The translations under genes were made by a program, and so were the position numbers. 17,508 nucleotides of DNA, taken from the NCBI RefSeq assembly GCF_934754915.1, contig NZ_CAKVKB010000079.1, positions 1 to 17,508 on the forward strand. Direction: 5' to 3'. A model generated the notes under the pieces. The model saw only the letters and a program-made list of their open reading frames with translations. It had not been told where the DNA came from and searched no databases. The DNA is from an uncultured Clostridium sp. Lineage in GTDB: Bacteria > Bacillota > Clostridia > Clostridiales > Clostridiaceae. Positions 7,213 to 14,813 of this stretch are shown here, one piece after another. The stretch's first letter is position 1; the number at the start of each line of letters is the position of its first letter.

Positions 7213-7824
7213 CTATATATTCAGTTTATCTCCAACCTTTATTCCTAAAGGATTAGTAAGATTATTATTCTTCATAATATCAACATATCTTGTGGAATCA
7301 CCATATACTTTACTTGCAATTATCAGTATCGTGTCACCATCTTGAACTGTATATGTAGTAGAGTTGTTATAAACTATTTTGTTAGTTTCCTGTAACTTAG
7401 AATTATTTAACTCAAGTTTTTTATATTCTTGAAATTCTATAGTATATTTAACATCTCTGCTTCCATCTTCTTCTCCATAAGAAAATCCTGTTATTTTGCA
7501 ATTCTGTCTTGTAACATTTCCAGTAATATCATCATAATATCTTAATAGTAATGGATGCTGTTTTGTCATCCACCCCCATAATGTATTAACAAAAAATCCT
7601 ACTGATTTAGGATTTAAATTAAAATCATATTCATTATCTGGATGTGGGAAAAAACTTTTTGCGGTCCATGTCGCTAATATAGAAGTTGCTCCAGTTCCAA
7701 TTTCTCCAAACCCAAATAAGTCTTGAGTCTGATTAGACATTTTATAATTGTAAGTAATAAAAGGAGTTACTGGAAATAATATTTCTTTATTTTCTATTAA
7801 ACTTTTAAGATATAATTTCCTCAT
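7213..7824 (-). CDS. LysM-domain tail protein (XkdP-like)
   Basis: A 203-aa protein of the XkdP type. Residues 1-140 form the tail domain, with an aromatic LNPKSVGFFVNTLWGW segment near 70-85 and a beta-rich KYTIEFQEYK strand. Residues 157-203 are a clear LysM motif (YTVQDGDTI, ending in LGIKVGDKLNI), which binds N-acetylglucosamine in peptidoglycan. It lies between the tape measure and the hub, the place XkdP occupies in PBSX. There it probably stabilises the tube tip or the hub and positions the tail end on the wall for the hydrolases encoded next. An AAGGAGG site precedes the ATG at 7824. The LysM is a single copy and looks intact. Confidence 0.92.
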   Translation of the reverse strand: MRKLYLKSLIENKEILFPVTPFITYNYKMSNQTQDLFGFGEIGTGATSILATWTAKSFFPHPDNEYDFNLNPKSVGFFVNTLWGWMTKQHPLLLRYYDDITGNVTRQNCKITGFSYGEEDGSRDVKYTIEFQEYKKLELNNSKLQETNKIVYNNSTTYTVQDGDTILIIASKVYGDSTRYVDIMKNNNLTNPLGIKVGDKLNI

Positions 7825-7835
7825 GATCTTCCTCC

Positions 7836-9689
7836 TTAATCACCATTTCTAGTTGTTGCATACTGTTGATACTGTTTCATTACATTTTTCATAAGTTCAT
7901 CAGTGTTAACATCCTTATCAATTCTTTCAACATTTACACTTATAGATGGTTGCTGGAATTTTGCATAGGATGCATCATGATTATAGAACTTTTCATAATC
8001 ATATAAATTTTTATATTTTGATTTTGTGCTATCACCCCATTCATAAATATTATCAGATACTCCATTTAACTTTGCATCAGCCCTGTCACTATCTGCCCAT
8101 GCTTTAGTTACATTTGCTTTGTAATTTTTATCTGCATCATCATTACCCATCATTTTTTCGTATAACCAGTTCCATCCTGCACCACCTTGTTTAATAAGTG
8201 CTTCTGCTGCTGCTATTCCATCCACTTTATTTCCTTTAGATGCAAACCAGTTTACAGGATTTAATCCATTTCCAATCTTATGTAGGATTCCATTTTCATT
8301 AAATAGGCTTTTGCTTGCTGCTGCAAAAACTCCTATTCCTATAGTCGCTTTTCCTAAAGAACTAGATAAAAGGCTCAACGCCCCAGAACAAAGACCACTA
8401 GAACCTAATAATCCTCCAGCTCCACTTCCTCCAATTATTCCAATTAAATTTCTTAAAGGAGATAATACACTTCCAGCAACTTTCAAGCCTATTAATGCAG
8501 TTCCTGCTTTAAGAAGTATATCAACAGCTTCAGGATTTTCAGACAAGTAATTTAAGAAATCAGATATTTTACCGCCTACTTTTCCAAGAAAATCTCCTAT
8601 TTTTTCAGCTCCACCACTTTCAGCAAATCTATTTACACTTGCAATTAATGTTTCAAGTGATTTGGCTAAATTCGCAAACAATGAACCATCTTTAACAGTA
8701 CCATCTTCTGCTATTCCCATTAATCCAGCCAATGCCTTTTTCCAGTTACCTTTTAAAGTAGATACTCTACCTTCAAAAGTTTTACCATACTTTTCAGTTA
8801 TCCCTGTGATACCTTTATCATCAAGATAAGATTGAAAGACTTTCATCAAATTTTCTTTACTGGTTACCTGTCCCTTTTTATTAGAAAAACTATCCAATCC
8901 TTTTTCTTTAGCATAATCTTCTAATCCTTGCCTTTTCACGCCAAGAATTGTCTGCAATCTCATCCATTCACCATTTTGAGCATCATTTATAGCAAGAACA
9001 GCTTCATTTATTCCTCCGACTTTTCTTAGTTTTGCTAATGAACCTAAATCACCATATAGTTTCATAGCACTCTCAGAATCATCCATGTCTAAGGCCTTTG
9101 CAGTAGATAAACTGTTTACAACTTCTCCTTCTTCGAACGGTGTCTCATTTGCATAATTAGTCGCCCATTTATACTTCTCTACACCATTTCCGTTATACAT
9201 TGCATCCAAATACATTTTTGCATTTTGGAACTCTACTGCACTATCTAACGATTCTTTAAATAAAGATGTCATTCCTTTAAGGCTTAAAAAGCCTGCCGTT
9301 AATTTACTTAAAGTTCCTAAAATTGAATTACTAAAATTATTAGAAGATTGTCTAATATTATTAAATGCATCTGTACCTACTTGCCTTATTCTTCCTAATA
9401 CATCAATCCATGCATTTCCTGTAGTTGGAGCTGATCTCTGTACAGATTGTGTTGCTCTTCTCATAGCCTGTTGCATAGTATAACCTTGTTGAACATATTG
9501 TTGTGCTAATTGCTGTATCTGTTGTTGCATACGTCGAGTTGCAAGACGATTACTGGCTTCACTTTGTTCAATTCTATCTCTAAAAGTATTTAAGTTATTA
9601 TTAGCTTGCTGAACCGAACGTGAAAATTGTTGTAAAGTTCTTGTAAATCCATCTCTTAGGTTTAAAGTACCACCATATAAATTTCCCAT
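7836..9689 (-). CDS. Tail tape measure protein
   Basis: The tape measure sets tail length and templates tube assembly. I place the start at ATG 9689 (617 aa), which has AAAGGATGG about 6-9 bases upstream; the ATG at 9698 (620 aa) abuts that site and has no spacing. Residues about 20-90 are Gln-rich and helical (RRMQQQIQQLAQQYVQQ), predicted coiled coil. Residues 125-460 carry the family's mixed helical core, with a KTFEGRVSTLKGNWKKALAGL segment near 306-326 typical of tape measures. Residues about 392-462 are hydrophobic and Gly/Ser-rich, a probable membrane-active segment used at DNA ejection. The protein is short for its class, which implies a short tail: at the usual 0.15 nm per residue, roughly 90 nm (estimate). 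It follows the frameshifted chaperone, as is usual. Confidence 0.95.
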   Translation of the reverse strand: MGNLYGGTLNLRDGFTRTLQQFSRSVQQANNNLNTFRDRIEQSEASNRLATRRMQQQIQQLAQQYVQQGYTMQQAMRRATQSVQRSAPTTGNAWIDVLGRIRQVGTDAFNNIRQSSNNFSNSILGTLSKLTAGFLSLKGMTSLFKESLDSAVEFQNAKMYLDAMYNGNGVEKYKWATNYANETPFEEGEVVNSLSTAKALDMDDSESAMKLYGDLGSLAKLRKVGGINEAVLAINDAQNGEWMRLQTILGVKRQGLEDYAKEKGLDSFSNKKGQVTSKENLMKVFQSYLDDKGITGITEKYGKTFEGRVSTLKGNWKKALAGLMGIAEDGTVKDGSLFANLAKSLETLIASVNRFAESGGAEKIGDFLGKVGGKISDFLNYLSENPEAVDILLKAGTALIGLKVAGSVLSPLRNLIGIIGGSGAGGLLGSSGLCSGALSLLSSSLGKATIGIGVFAAASKSLFNENGILHKIGNGLNPVNWFASKGNKVDGIAAAEALIKQGGAGWNWLYEKMMGNDDADKNYKANVTKAWADSDRADAKLNGVSDNIYEWGDSTKSKYKNLYDYEKFYNHDASYAKFQQPSISVNVERIDKDVNTDELMKNVMKQYQQYATTRNGD

Positions 9690-9701
9690 AAACACCATCC
9701 T

Positions 9702-10255
9702 TTACATATGTTTTATTTTTTCAACTTCTTCCTGTATATGCTCTTCTCTATTTACATACATGGAAGATATAAAGAATTGTGCTTTAAAAAAAGGAAGATT
9801 TTCGAGATATTCCAATGTAAACCCTCTATCTATATAGTAAGAATACATTCTACCTCTTTCATCTTCCTTTATTAGTTTTTTATTTCTTCCTGCATTTCAT
9901 TTTTAGATGGGACTTCATTTAAACCACTTATTTCTAAAATTTTATTTGCAATATCAATAATTTCATATGGCTTAAAAATCTTTTTTACTACTTCATATGG
10001 ATTTCCAATAGATACTCCAAGCTGCTTCCATAAATCTTTATCTTTCAAATTCGGCTCAGTAACACCTTCATAAACTGTCCTTATCTGTGCAGTATATTCA
10101 TTTTTGCAAGTGTATGTTAAATCCAATAATCTTTCTACATCAACTGCTTTTAACTCTATATCATCACCAAGTCTTTTTACCTTGTAATTTTCACGTTTAT
10201 CATTAAAATTGCATATTTCAAGTTTTTCTTTTATAATTCTATCAACTGTAATCAA
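9702..10255 (-). CDS. Tail assembly chaperone, long form made by -1 frameshift (gpGT-like)
   Basis: The second chaperone frame is joined to the first by a slippery heptamer at 9875-9881, immediately before the zero-frame TAA. After a -1 shift, reading continues from 9875 to the TAA at 9702-9704 and adds 57 residues (beginning LIKEDERGRM, ending EKIKHM) to the 127-residue short form, 184 aa in all. The extension is acidic and aromatic and has no start codon or ribosome binding site of its own near its beginning. This arrangement, two overlapping frames directly before the tape measure with the second one reached by slippage, is the well-known gpG/gpGT layout, in which the short form coats the tape measure and the extension recruits tube protein. 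The sequence evidence for slippage is strong, though it has not been shown experimentally here. Confidence 0.85.
9872..10255 (-). CDS. Tail assembly chaperone, short form (XkdN-like, gpG-like)
   Basis: A 127-aa protein placed between the tail tube and tape measure genes, as in PBSX (XkdN) and lambda (gpG). It is mostly helical and acidic at its C-terminus (KNEMQEEIKN). The start appears to be TTG 10255, with AAAGGAAG 6 bases upstream; no in-frame ATG lies nearby with a comparable site. A weak start and a hairpin upstream (10286-10305) would both keep its level below that of the tube protein. The short form is expected to bind the tape measure and keep it soluble until tube subunits polymerise around it. 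Family recognition rests mainly on position, size and the frameshift rather than on a sharp motif. Confidence 0.85.
   Translation of the reverse strand: MITVDRIIKEKLEICNFNDKRENYKVKRLGDDIELKAVDVERLLDLTYTCKNEYTAQIRTVYEGVTEPNLKDKDLWKQLGVSIGNPYEVVKKIFKPYEIIDIANKILEISGLNEVPSKNEMQEEIKN
9875..9881 (-). promoter_or_regulatory. Programmed -1 ribosomal frameshift site A AAA AAC
   Basis: Read on the minus strand, the last zero-frame codons are GAA ATA AAA AAC TAA. They contain A AAA AAC in the correct phase (X XXY YYZ) directly before the stop. A GCAGGAAG stretch a few bases upstream resembles the internal Shine-Dalgarno stimulators of bacterial frameshift sites such as dnaX. I see no strong stem-loop downstream. 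Confidence 0.85.
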
Positions 10256-10285
10256 ATCAATCTTCCTTTCTTATATAAAATAAAA

Positions 10286-10305
10286 GAGATGTTATAAAAC
10301 ACCTC
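10286..10305 (-). terminator. Attenuator-like hairpin after the tail tube gene
   Basis: On the minus strand, GAGGTGTT-TTAT-AACATCTC forms an 8-bp stem (one G-T pair) with a 4-base loop, followed by TTTTATTTTAT. It begins 2 bases after the tube stop codon at 10308-10310 and lies upstream of the chaperone. It fits a leaky terminator or mRNA-stabilising 3' end that would favour tube over chaperone and tape measure. Confidence 0.6.
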
Positions 10306-10307
10306 AA

Positions 10308-10736
10308 TTATTCATAATTAACATTCTGTGTATTATAAGAGAAATCATAAGTATTCTCTAATAAATTCTTTGTAATATCACCTTGTAATGGCTTGAATTT
10401 CTTCATTTTGCACTTCTGTATAGTTACTCTTTCGTAACCATCACATTCAGGATCATTGCTTTGCCCTGTTAAATCAAAGACAAATGCCTTATTATTTTTA
10501 ATGCATTCATTTATTTTTTGATTCAATCCATTGTAAGTTTTCCAGAATGTTAGACTTCCACTTCCTGTAGAACCAACAACTCTCTCACCTTCTCCAAGCT
10601 GTCCTGCTATTGGAACCTGTTCAGTTTTTAATTCAGATGTAGAATCTGCCCCTTTAACTTCAGCATAAAGTTCACCATCTATCCATAAACTAAAAAAACG
10701 GCCTCTTACAATGTCATTTTCATCAAAAATCTCCAT
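10308..10736 (-). CDS. Tail tube protein (XkdM-like)
   Basis: A 142-aa tail tube protein of the PBSX XkdM (DUF2001) family, which polymerises as hexameric rings inside the sheath and conducts DNA. Recognisable parts are the start FDENDIVRGRFFSLWIDGELY (about 4-24), in which an early strand leads to a K-G-A-D turn, then VVGSTGSGSLTFWKTY near 53-68, and the C-terminal strand ENTYDFSYNTQ. The sheath gene ends 19 bases upstream and an AGGTGA-type site precedes ATG 10736. A hairpin follows the stop at once. Length and position match the family, and I see nothing unusual in the coding sequence. Confidence 0.93.
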   Translation of the reverse strand: MEIFDENDIVRGRFFSLWIDGELYAEVKGADSTSELKTEQVPIAGQLGEGERVVGSTGSGSLTFWKTYNGLNQKINECIKNNKAFVFDLTGQSNDPECDGYERVTIQKCKMKKFKPLQGDITKNLLENTYDFSYNTQNVNYE

Positions 10737-10754
10737 AAAATCACCAGCTTCCTA

Positions 10755-11828
10755 TTAATAATTTATAATAAGTTCAAGATCTTCCATTACATCTACTGGA
10801 TATACATGCCATTTCAAAAACACATGCTCACCATAATCATGTGTAAGAATCTCATTATCTGCTAATTCAGATACATCAACACCTCTTTCATCTTCAAGAT
10901 AATTTTTCATAGCTTCAATGTTCTGCTCACAATAGCTCTTATATTCAGTAGCATTATTAAGATATTTTTTTCTGCTTAAAGTATTAAGATAAAGATTATA
11001 CTTTGTACAAAGATTCTGTCTTTCATCAAAAGTATTTTCCTTTTTACCTTTATAATTTGCTTTCCATTCAAGCTTTGCATCATCTCTTATCATATCTAAT
11101 ATTTCAACAATTCTTATTTTTTTAAGCTGCTCTTTTTCACCTTCGGCAATTGTTGTCTTGCTATTTACACCTCTAGCAAATACAAAGTATTCAAGATCAT
11201 TATCATAAGTTAAAATGAGTTGCCCTGCATCAATAGCAGCATCTTCATCCTCTATTTCACTTACTGCGGTTACACCTTGTGCTTGTCTATTAGTCATAGA
11301 TTTATTAATAGCACCTGTTGCACACATACAAGCTACATCAACACAATATTCAGCACCAGTTAATTCTTCACCGTCAACCGTTATATTTGTATGTGGAAAA
11401 TTAATTACTCCTTCATCATCACCTGCATATCCATTTAAAATGGCGTGTACTAAAATATTATTTTGTTTTCTTTGCTCCTTTATAAAATCTCCTACTAACT
11501 TCTTATCTGTTTCACTTGTCGCTGTAGGACATGCTAAATAATTAAATTTAATTCCATTAATCTTATCTAAAGCAGTCTGGAGTGTTTCTTCATTTGTTGA
11601 ATCATAACAAACAATTTTCATATTCTTAACATTGTATTTAATGAAACATTTACTTATAATTTTTTTATTTTCTGCTGAATAAGTTTCCTTAACATTCCTT
11701 TTTCTAGCATACTTATGTACACCTGTAACCTTATCATCTAAGATGAGCATTGCTATTCCTCTTACACTTCTAGCTCCCGCATTTTCAGCTAAAGCCTGCA
11801 AGTCAATCTTTTCAACTGGCATTCCCAT
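10755..11828 (-). CDS. Contractile tail sheath protein (XkdK-like)
   Basis: A 357-aa sheath protein of the PBSX XkdK / C. difficile phage group. It shows the N-terminal strand and RSVRGIAMLILDD (about 20-32), a central domain with LACPTATSETDKKLV and the VDVACMCATG segment, and the conserved C-terminal domain with DLELIINY at the end, the strand that knits sheath subunits together. It is about 80-100 residues shorter than larger sheath proteins because it lacks long outer decorations, similar to minimal sheaths. It makes the tail contractile and so fixes the phage as myovirus-like. An AGGAGG site lies 9 bases before ATG 11828, and the gene follows the tail terminator, as expected. Confidence 0.93.
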   Translation of the reverse strand: MGMPVEKIDLQALAENAGARSVRGIAMLILDDKVTGVHKYARKRNVKETYSAENKKIISKCFIKYNVKNMKIVCYDSTNEETLQTALDKINGIKFNYLACPTATSETDKKLVGDFIKEQRKQNNILVHAILNGYAGDDEGVINFPHTNITVDGEELTGAEYCVDVACMCATGAINKSMTNRQAQGVTAVSEIEDEDAAIDAGQLILTYDNDLEYFVFARGVNSKTTIAEGEKEQLKKIRIVEILDMIRDDAKLEWKANYKGKKENTFDERQNLCTKYNLYLNTLSRKKYLNNATEYKSYCEQNIEAMKNYLEDERGVDVSELADNEILTHDYGEHVFLKWHVYPVDVMEDLELIINY

Positions 11829-11842
11829 AAGCTAATCCCTCC

Positions 11843-12277
11843 TTATATCTGAATATCTAATTTCTGCATTAATTTTGTATAATAATCTTCAGGCCAGACT
11901 TCTTCATTTCTATTAAAGAAATCAAAAGTTAAACATAAAGAAAAAACATTTTTTGTACTCCAAATCTTTTTCTGAAATACAACAAATGTTTTTTCTACTT
12001 TAATACCCATAGTAAATAAATTATTTAGTATGGTTTTCATACTTAATTTATCTTCTTGAGATAAGTCTCTTTCTTCAACATATTCTATTGTTACATTAAA
12101 TAATTCTTTACTATACCGCCTGTAGGTATCACTATCTAATGGTGTTACATCAACAAAAAAGGTAGGTTTTTTTATATCGGCACTACATGCATCTGCAATT
12201 ATTTTATAATCCTTAGAAGGAAATTTTTCTCTTAATTTACTACAGAAAGCATATAATATTGCTATATCCGTTATCAT
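11843..12277 (-). CDS. Tail terminator / XkdJ-like protein (DUF6838-like)
   Basis: A 144-aa protein between the gp10-like protein and the sheath, where PBSX has XkdJ. It opens with a helix (ITDIAILYAFCSKLREKFP), continues with strands such as KPTFFVDVTPLDSDTYRRYSK, and ends with a strand and a short helix (DFFNRNEEVWPEDYYTKLMQ). This pattern fits phage tail terminator proteins, which cap the tube and sheath and make the joint to the head. Its ATG overlaps the stop of the upstream gene (ATGA at 12274-12277), and the sheath gene follows after 14 bases. The family name is less certain than the role given by position. Confidence 0.8.
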   Translation of the reverse strand: MITDIAILYAFCSKLREKFPSKDYKIIADACSADIKKPTFFVDVTPLDSDTYRRYSKELFNVTIEYVEERDLSQEDKLSMKTILNNLFTMGIKVEKTFVVFQKKIWSTKNVFSLCLTFDFFNRNEEVWPEDYYTKLMQKLDIQI

Positions 12278-12663
12278 ATTCTACCAAACCTTTCTTGTAA
12301 TTTCTGCTTTAATTTATCCTCTAACTTATTTTCAGCAACAGTAAGTCCATCTCTTATCATATGAGCTCCTTGTATGTGCTTTCCAGTAAGTTTCTTTCCT
12401 AAAACAGGTACATACTGTCCAGCTTTTTGAGTATATCCTTCTTCAACATACGGAGCATATTGAATATTACTACCAACATCTACAGTTAAATTACTTTTAT
12501 CAACATCATCATGTGTAATGGAACGCCTTAGAATACCAAAACCTACAGGAGTCATTGCTTTAATTTCTGCTACTGCTTCAGTCGCACTTTCTTCAAGAAC
12601 TTCAATGCAGCATTGTTTTATTTCTTCTGCAAGCCTTTCCATATCATCATTAATATTACTCAT
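12274..12663 (-). CDS. HK97 gp10-like head-tail joining protein (XkdI-like)
   Basis: A 129-aa member of the HK97 gp10-like family, which helps join or complete head and tail. The diagnostic stretch is TPVGFGILRRSITHD (about residues 39-53), in which the TPVxxGxLRxS signature is clear, followed by a strand and the NIQYAPYVEEGY motif near 66-77. The C-terminus is a Lys/Glu-rich helix. It overlaps the preceding connector gene by 8 bases and the following terminator gene by 4, so the three are probably translated together. Size and order match XkdI in PBSX-like phages. Confidence 0.9.
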   Translation of the reverse strand: MSNINDDMERLAEEIKQCCIEVLEESATEAVAEIKAMTPVGFGILRRSITHDDVDKSNLTVDVGSNIQYAPYVEEGYTQKAGQYVPVLGKKLTGKHIQGAHMIRDGLTVAENKLEDKLKQKLQERFGRI

Positions 12664-12994
12664 TAGAAATCACCTCAACTTTATGATCTACATCATTGAG
12701 TAAAATTTCATAGTAATCATCATCCCATGGAATTTCTTTTATTTCATAAAATTTATTGTTAAACTCTATATAATTACCTATAACAATTTCAGGAATAATA
12801 TCAGAAAACATTCTCCTACTACATTCAGTGTCATATCCATAGTCCTTCTTTGCTCTAGCAGTAGAATAAGGTTGTATATCGACCATAATAGGCTCTTTAT
12901 TAATCTTACTATATCCTTCTCTGTCGATACCATGCTCATCCTCATACTCACCATAGGCATAAATATTAATTTCTTTATTGTAAAACCAATTCAT
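12656..12994 (-). CDS. Head-tail connector / head closure protein (XkdH-like)
   Basis: A 112-aa protein when started at ATG 12994, which has an AGGAGGG just upstream. The longer reading to a TTG at 13027 would start inside the preceding gene and has no good site. It opens with MNWFYNKEINIYAYGEY and has a beta-rich core with VDIQPYSTARAKKDYGYD, followed by an IGNYIEFNNKFYEIKEIPWDDDY stretch (key residues Y, I, F, YEI, W) typical of SPP1 gp16-like and XkdH-like head-closure proteins (compare DUF3599). It would form the ring that closes the portal after packaging. Assignment rests on position between the connector at 13003 and the gp10-like gene, and on the K-F-Y-E-I type strand. Confidence 0.82.
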   Translation of the reverse strand: MNWFYNKEINIYAYGEYEDEHGIDREGYSKINKEPIMVDIQPYSTARAKKDYGYDTECSRRMFSDIIPEIVIGNYIEFNNKFYEIKEIPWDDDYYEILLNDVDHKVEVISNE

Positions 12995-13002
12995 AAGCCC
13001 TC

Positions 13003-13344
13003 CTACATCATTTTTACTAAAGGACAACCTAATAAAATTTTTAAAACAGGATCAGAATTTACCTTATTAGTAATAGTATCGTTTGTACTTATTCCACTTG
13101 TTTCATATTCTATTTCTCTTTCCCCTTGTTTAATCTTTTTAATTGCACCTGTAGCAGCAGAATTGCTTGATGAACTAGAAGTCATAGAACCAGTATTAAA
13201 AAATAAATCAAAATTACCTGTGATATATTCTATTGCATCTGAGTATTTTCTTTTTACATATCCATCTGACCAATCTTCTCTATTTTTATATGTTTTAATT
13301 AATCTTAAAACCAATCTATTTTTTAATTCTTCCGATATAGCCAT
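13003..13344 (-). CDS. Head-tail connector / adaptor protein (gp6/YqbG-like)
   Basis: A 113-aa protein. I start it at ATG 13344, which has AGGAGG 6 bases upstream; the TTG at 13359 lies before that site. Residues 1-50 are mainly helical (ISEELKNRLVLRLIKTY, then DAIEYITGNF), the alpha-helical pattern of connector proteins that bind below the portal. Residues 55-70 are Ser/Thr/Ala-rich and flexible. The C-terminal part contains a short strand and ends in LLGCPLVKMM. It follows the major capsid gene and its hairpin and precedes the head-closure gene, so an adaptor role is inferred mainly from gene order. Confidence 0.78.
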   Translation of the reverse strand: MAISEELKNRLVLRLIKTYKNREDWSDGYVKRKYSDAIEYITGNFDLFFNTGSMTSSSSSNSAATGAIKKIKQGEREIEYETSGISTNDTITNKVNSDPVLKILLGCPLVKMM

Positions 13345-13360
13345 TCTAATCCTCCTCAAA

Positions 13361-13381
13361 AGAGAGATTTTAAGTCTCTCT
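13361..13381 (-). terminator. Attenuator-like hairpin after the major capsid gene
   Basis: Seven-base arms AGAGAGA (13361-13367) and TCTCTCT (13375-13381) pair perfectly around a 7-base loop. On the minus strand the hairpin is followed by TTTT. The arm overlaps the capsid stop codon (13380-13382) and ends about 10 bases before the AGGAGG of the connector gene. It could reduce expression of the connector relative to capsid or protect the capsid mRNA end. Confidence 0.55.
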
Positions 13382-14411
13382 ATGATAATGTAATAGTTGC
13401 TATTCCTAGTTCTTCTCCATGTGGTAATGTAGGTAGTGCAGTAGCTGCTGCTTTAGTGAACTCCCCTACTGGATCTATAGATGTGTAAGTTCCAACAAAA
13501 ATTTTATTGTCTAGCATTGATGCTTCTTCCATCTTTCCATCACCAATAAGTTTTACTTCTTCAGCAGTAAGTCCATAAATTGTTTCTCCTAATGTTTCAT
13601 CACCAAACATGGCAATACAGTTCTCAGGGAAATATCTTTCAGTAGTAAATCCTTTTGCTCCTTCTTTCTTGTATTTGCCTTCATAAATTACTATCTGAGG
13701 CAATTCTAATTGGACTAAAAGTTCATTTAATGAAGCCAAAGTAACAATTTTATCTGAGTTAACTCCATAAACTGCTTTTCTTACACTATCGCAATTACAG
13801 ATAGTTCTTACTAATCTTCTTGAAGTCAAAGCTCTTGTTGGTCTGTAACCACTTTCTTTTTCAACTGCATCTGCTAATGTAGTTAAATCATCTAATGGAG
13901 TGTCACTTGCAGGTGTTTTCCATGTGAATGTTTTTTTGTTTCCACTAGGAACTTTATAATCTATTGTCACCTTTACTCCATTTTCATTGATAGCAATTTT
14001 ACCAGTAGATAATAATTCCATTCTCATTGCTTCAACTCTAACCTTTACTGAATCAGTCATCTTTTCTGCATCATTATAAAGCTGAGATAATACAAAGGCT
14101 AATTCTGAATCTGTTCTTGGATTGTTAACCTTTATAATTTCTTTTTCTGCAATCTTAATTTTTCTCTTAATAAGTGCTAAACTTGCAACACCTTTTTCGA
14201 TTGCTTCTCTGCTGGCAATTTGAGTTTCAGTATCAAAAGCGTGAACCTCGGCTGTAACTGGAAGCCCTCCAGTTCCTAAAATCATATCAAACTCAATATC
14301 TTGAATCTTTCTTTCTGGAAAAAGACTTTCTCCCAACATTGGAGTTACTTGTCTTTCCTTAAAATAGTTAATTAATTCTTCTGTATTAAAAACTTCTTCT
14401 AATCTTGGCAT
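13380..14411 (-). CDS. Major capsid protein, lambda gpE-like
   Basis: A 343-aa major capsid protein of the lambda gpE family (phage major capsid protein E), which builds the icosahedral shell. Typical parts are the N-terminal region with TPMLGESLFPERKIQDIEFDMIL (about 23-45; key LxxxLFPxR), the VTAEVHAFDTETQIASRE stretch (52-69), the E-loop and A-domain-like centre with the LTTLADAVEKESGYRP segment, and the C-terminal segment VGTYTSIDPVGEF followed by a beta strand. The pairing with a D-like decoration gene upstream is the same as in lambda. The start ATG 14411 has AAGGTGA upstream, 15 bases after the decoration gene. A hairpin directly follows the stop. Confidence 0.95.
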   Translation of the reverse strand: MPRLEEVFNTEELINYFKERQVTPMLGESLFPERKIQDIEFDMILGTGGLPVTAEVHAFDTETQIASREAIEKGVASLALIKRKIKIAEKEIIKVNNPRTDSELAFVLSQLYNDAEKMTDSVKVRVEAMRMELLSTGKIAINENGVKVTIDYKVPSGNKKTFTWKTPASDTPLDDLTTLADAVEKESGYRPTRALTSRRLVRTICNCDSVRKAVYGVNSDKIVTLASLNELLVQLELPQIVIYEGKYKKEGAKGFTTERYFPENCIAMFGDETLGETIYGLTAEEVKLIGDGKMEEASMLDNKIFVGTYTSIDPVGEFTKAAATALPTLPHGEELGIATITLS

Positions 14412-14426
14412 ATATTATTCACCTTC

Positions 14427-14801
14427 CTATCTAAATTTTATATTTGGTAATGCTGCTTTTATTGCTTCTACTGCTTTTTCTGCAAATCCATCTAAGACTC
14501 TATCACTTCTTAAATATCCTTCTACAATAAGAGAACCAGCCTCATCTCCATTAGTAACATCAACACTCTTATACAATATTCCTACTGGAGTAGTAGATAG
14601 AGTTTCTGAACCACTTGTACCCTTTTGAGTAACAACTTTACCATCAGCATCAATTAATGAACCTGATAAAACGTACTTCTTTCCATTTTCATCAGCTTTA
14701 GTTACATTAGATGCCAGTATTGTTCCACTAAAGGTAACTAGATTTTTTTCTGTAACCAAAATTTCCAAATCACTTTCATAAGTTTTCTTTTCAAAATACA
14801 T
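14427..14801 (-). CDS. Head decoration protein, lambda gpD-like
   Basis: A 124-aa protein matching the head decoration protein D family in size, position (between scaffold and gpE-like capsid) and pattern: strands near the N-terminus (VTFSGTILASNVTKADENGK), a GILYKSVDVTNGDEAGSLIVEGYLRSDRVLD stretch (about 74-104, key GILYxxVDV, G, A, VxG), and a helical end (AEKAVEAIKAALPNI). Such proteins trimerise on the expanded head and stabilise it against internal DNA pressure. The site is a GGGAGG before ATG 14801, and the gene follows the scaffold gene by 12 bases. Confidence 0.9.
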   Translation of the reverse strand: MYFEKKTYESDLEILVTEKNLVTFSGTILASNVTKADENGKKYVLSGSLIDADGKVVTQKGTSGSETLSTTPVGILYKSVDVTNGDEAGSLIVEGYLRSDRVLDGFAEKAVEAIKAALPNIKFR

Positions 14802-14813
14802 ATTTATTCCTCC

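Noticed and set aside
8311..8550. Plus-strand reading frame of 79 codons inside the tape measure gene
   Set aside because: It is the reverse reading of the Gly/Ala-rich part of the tape measure, with no ribosome site and a low-complexity composition.
11215..11541. Plus-strand frame of 108 codons opposite the sheath gene
   Set aside because: No ribosome site and wholly within a conserved sheath coding region.
12778..12960. Minus-strand 60-codon frame within the head-closure gene
   Set aside because: Out-of-frame shadow, no ribosome site, and the overlapping gene fits its neighbours.
12872..13393. Plus-strand frame of 173 codons across the connector genes
   Set aside because: It spans three well-supported minus-strand gene regions with good ribosome sites; its hydrophobic composition is the usual shadow of acidic/lysine-rich genes on the other strand.
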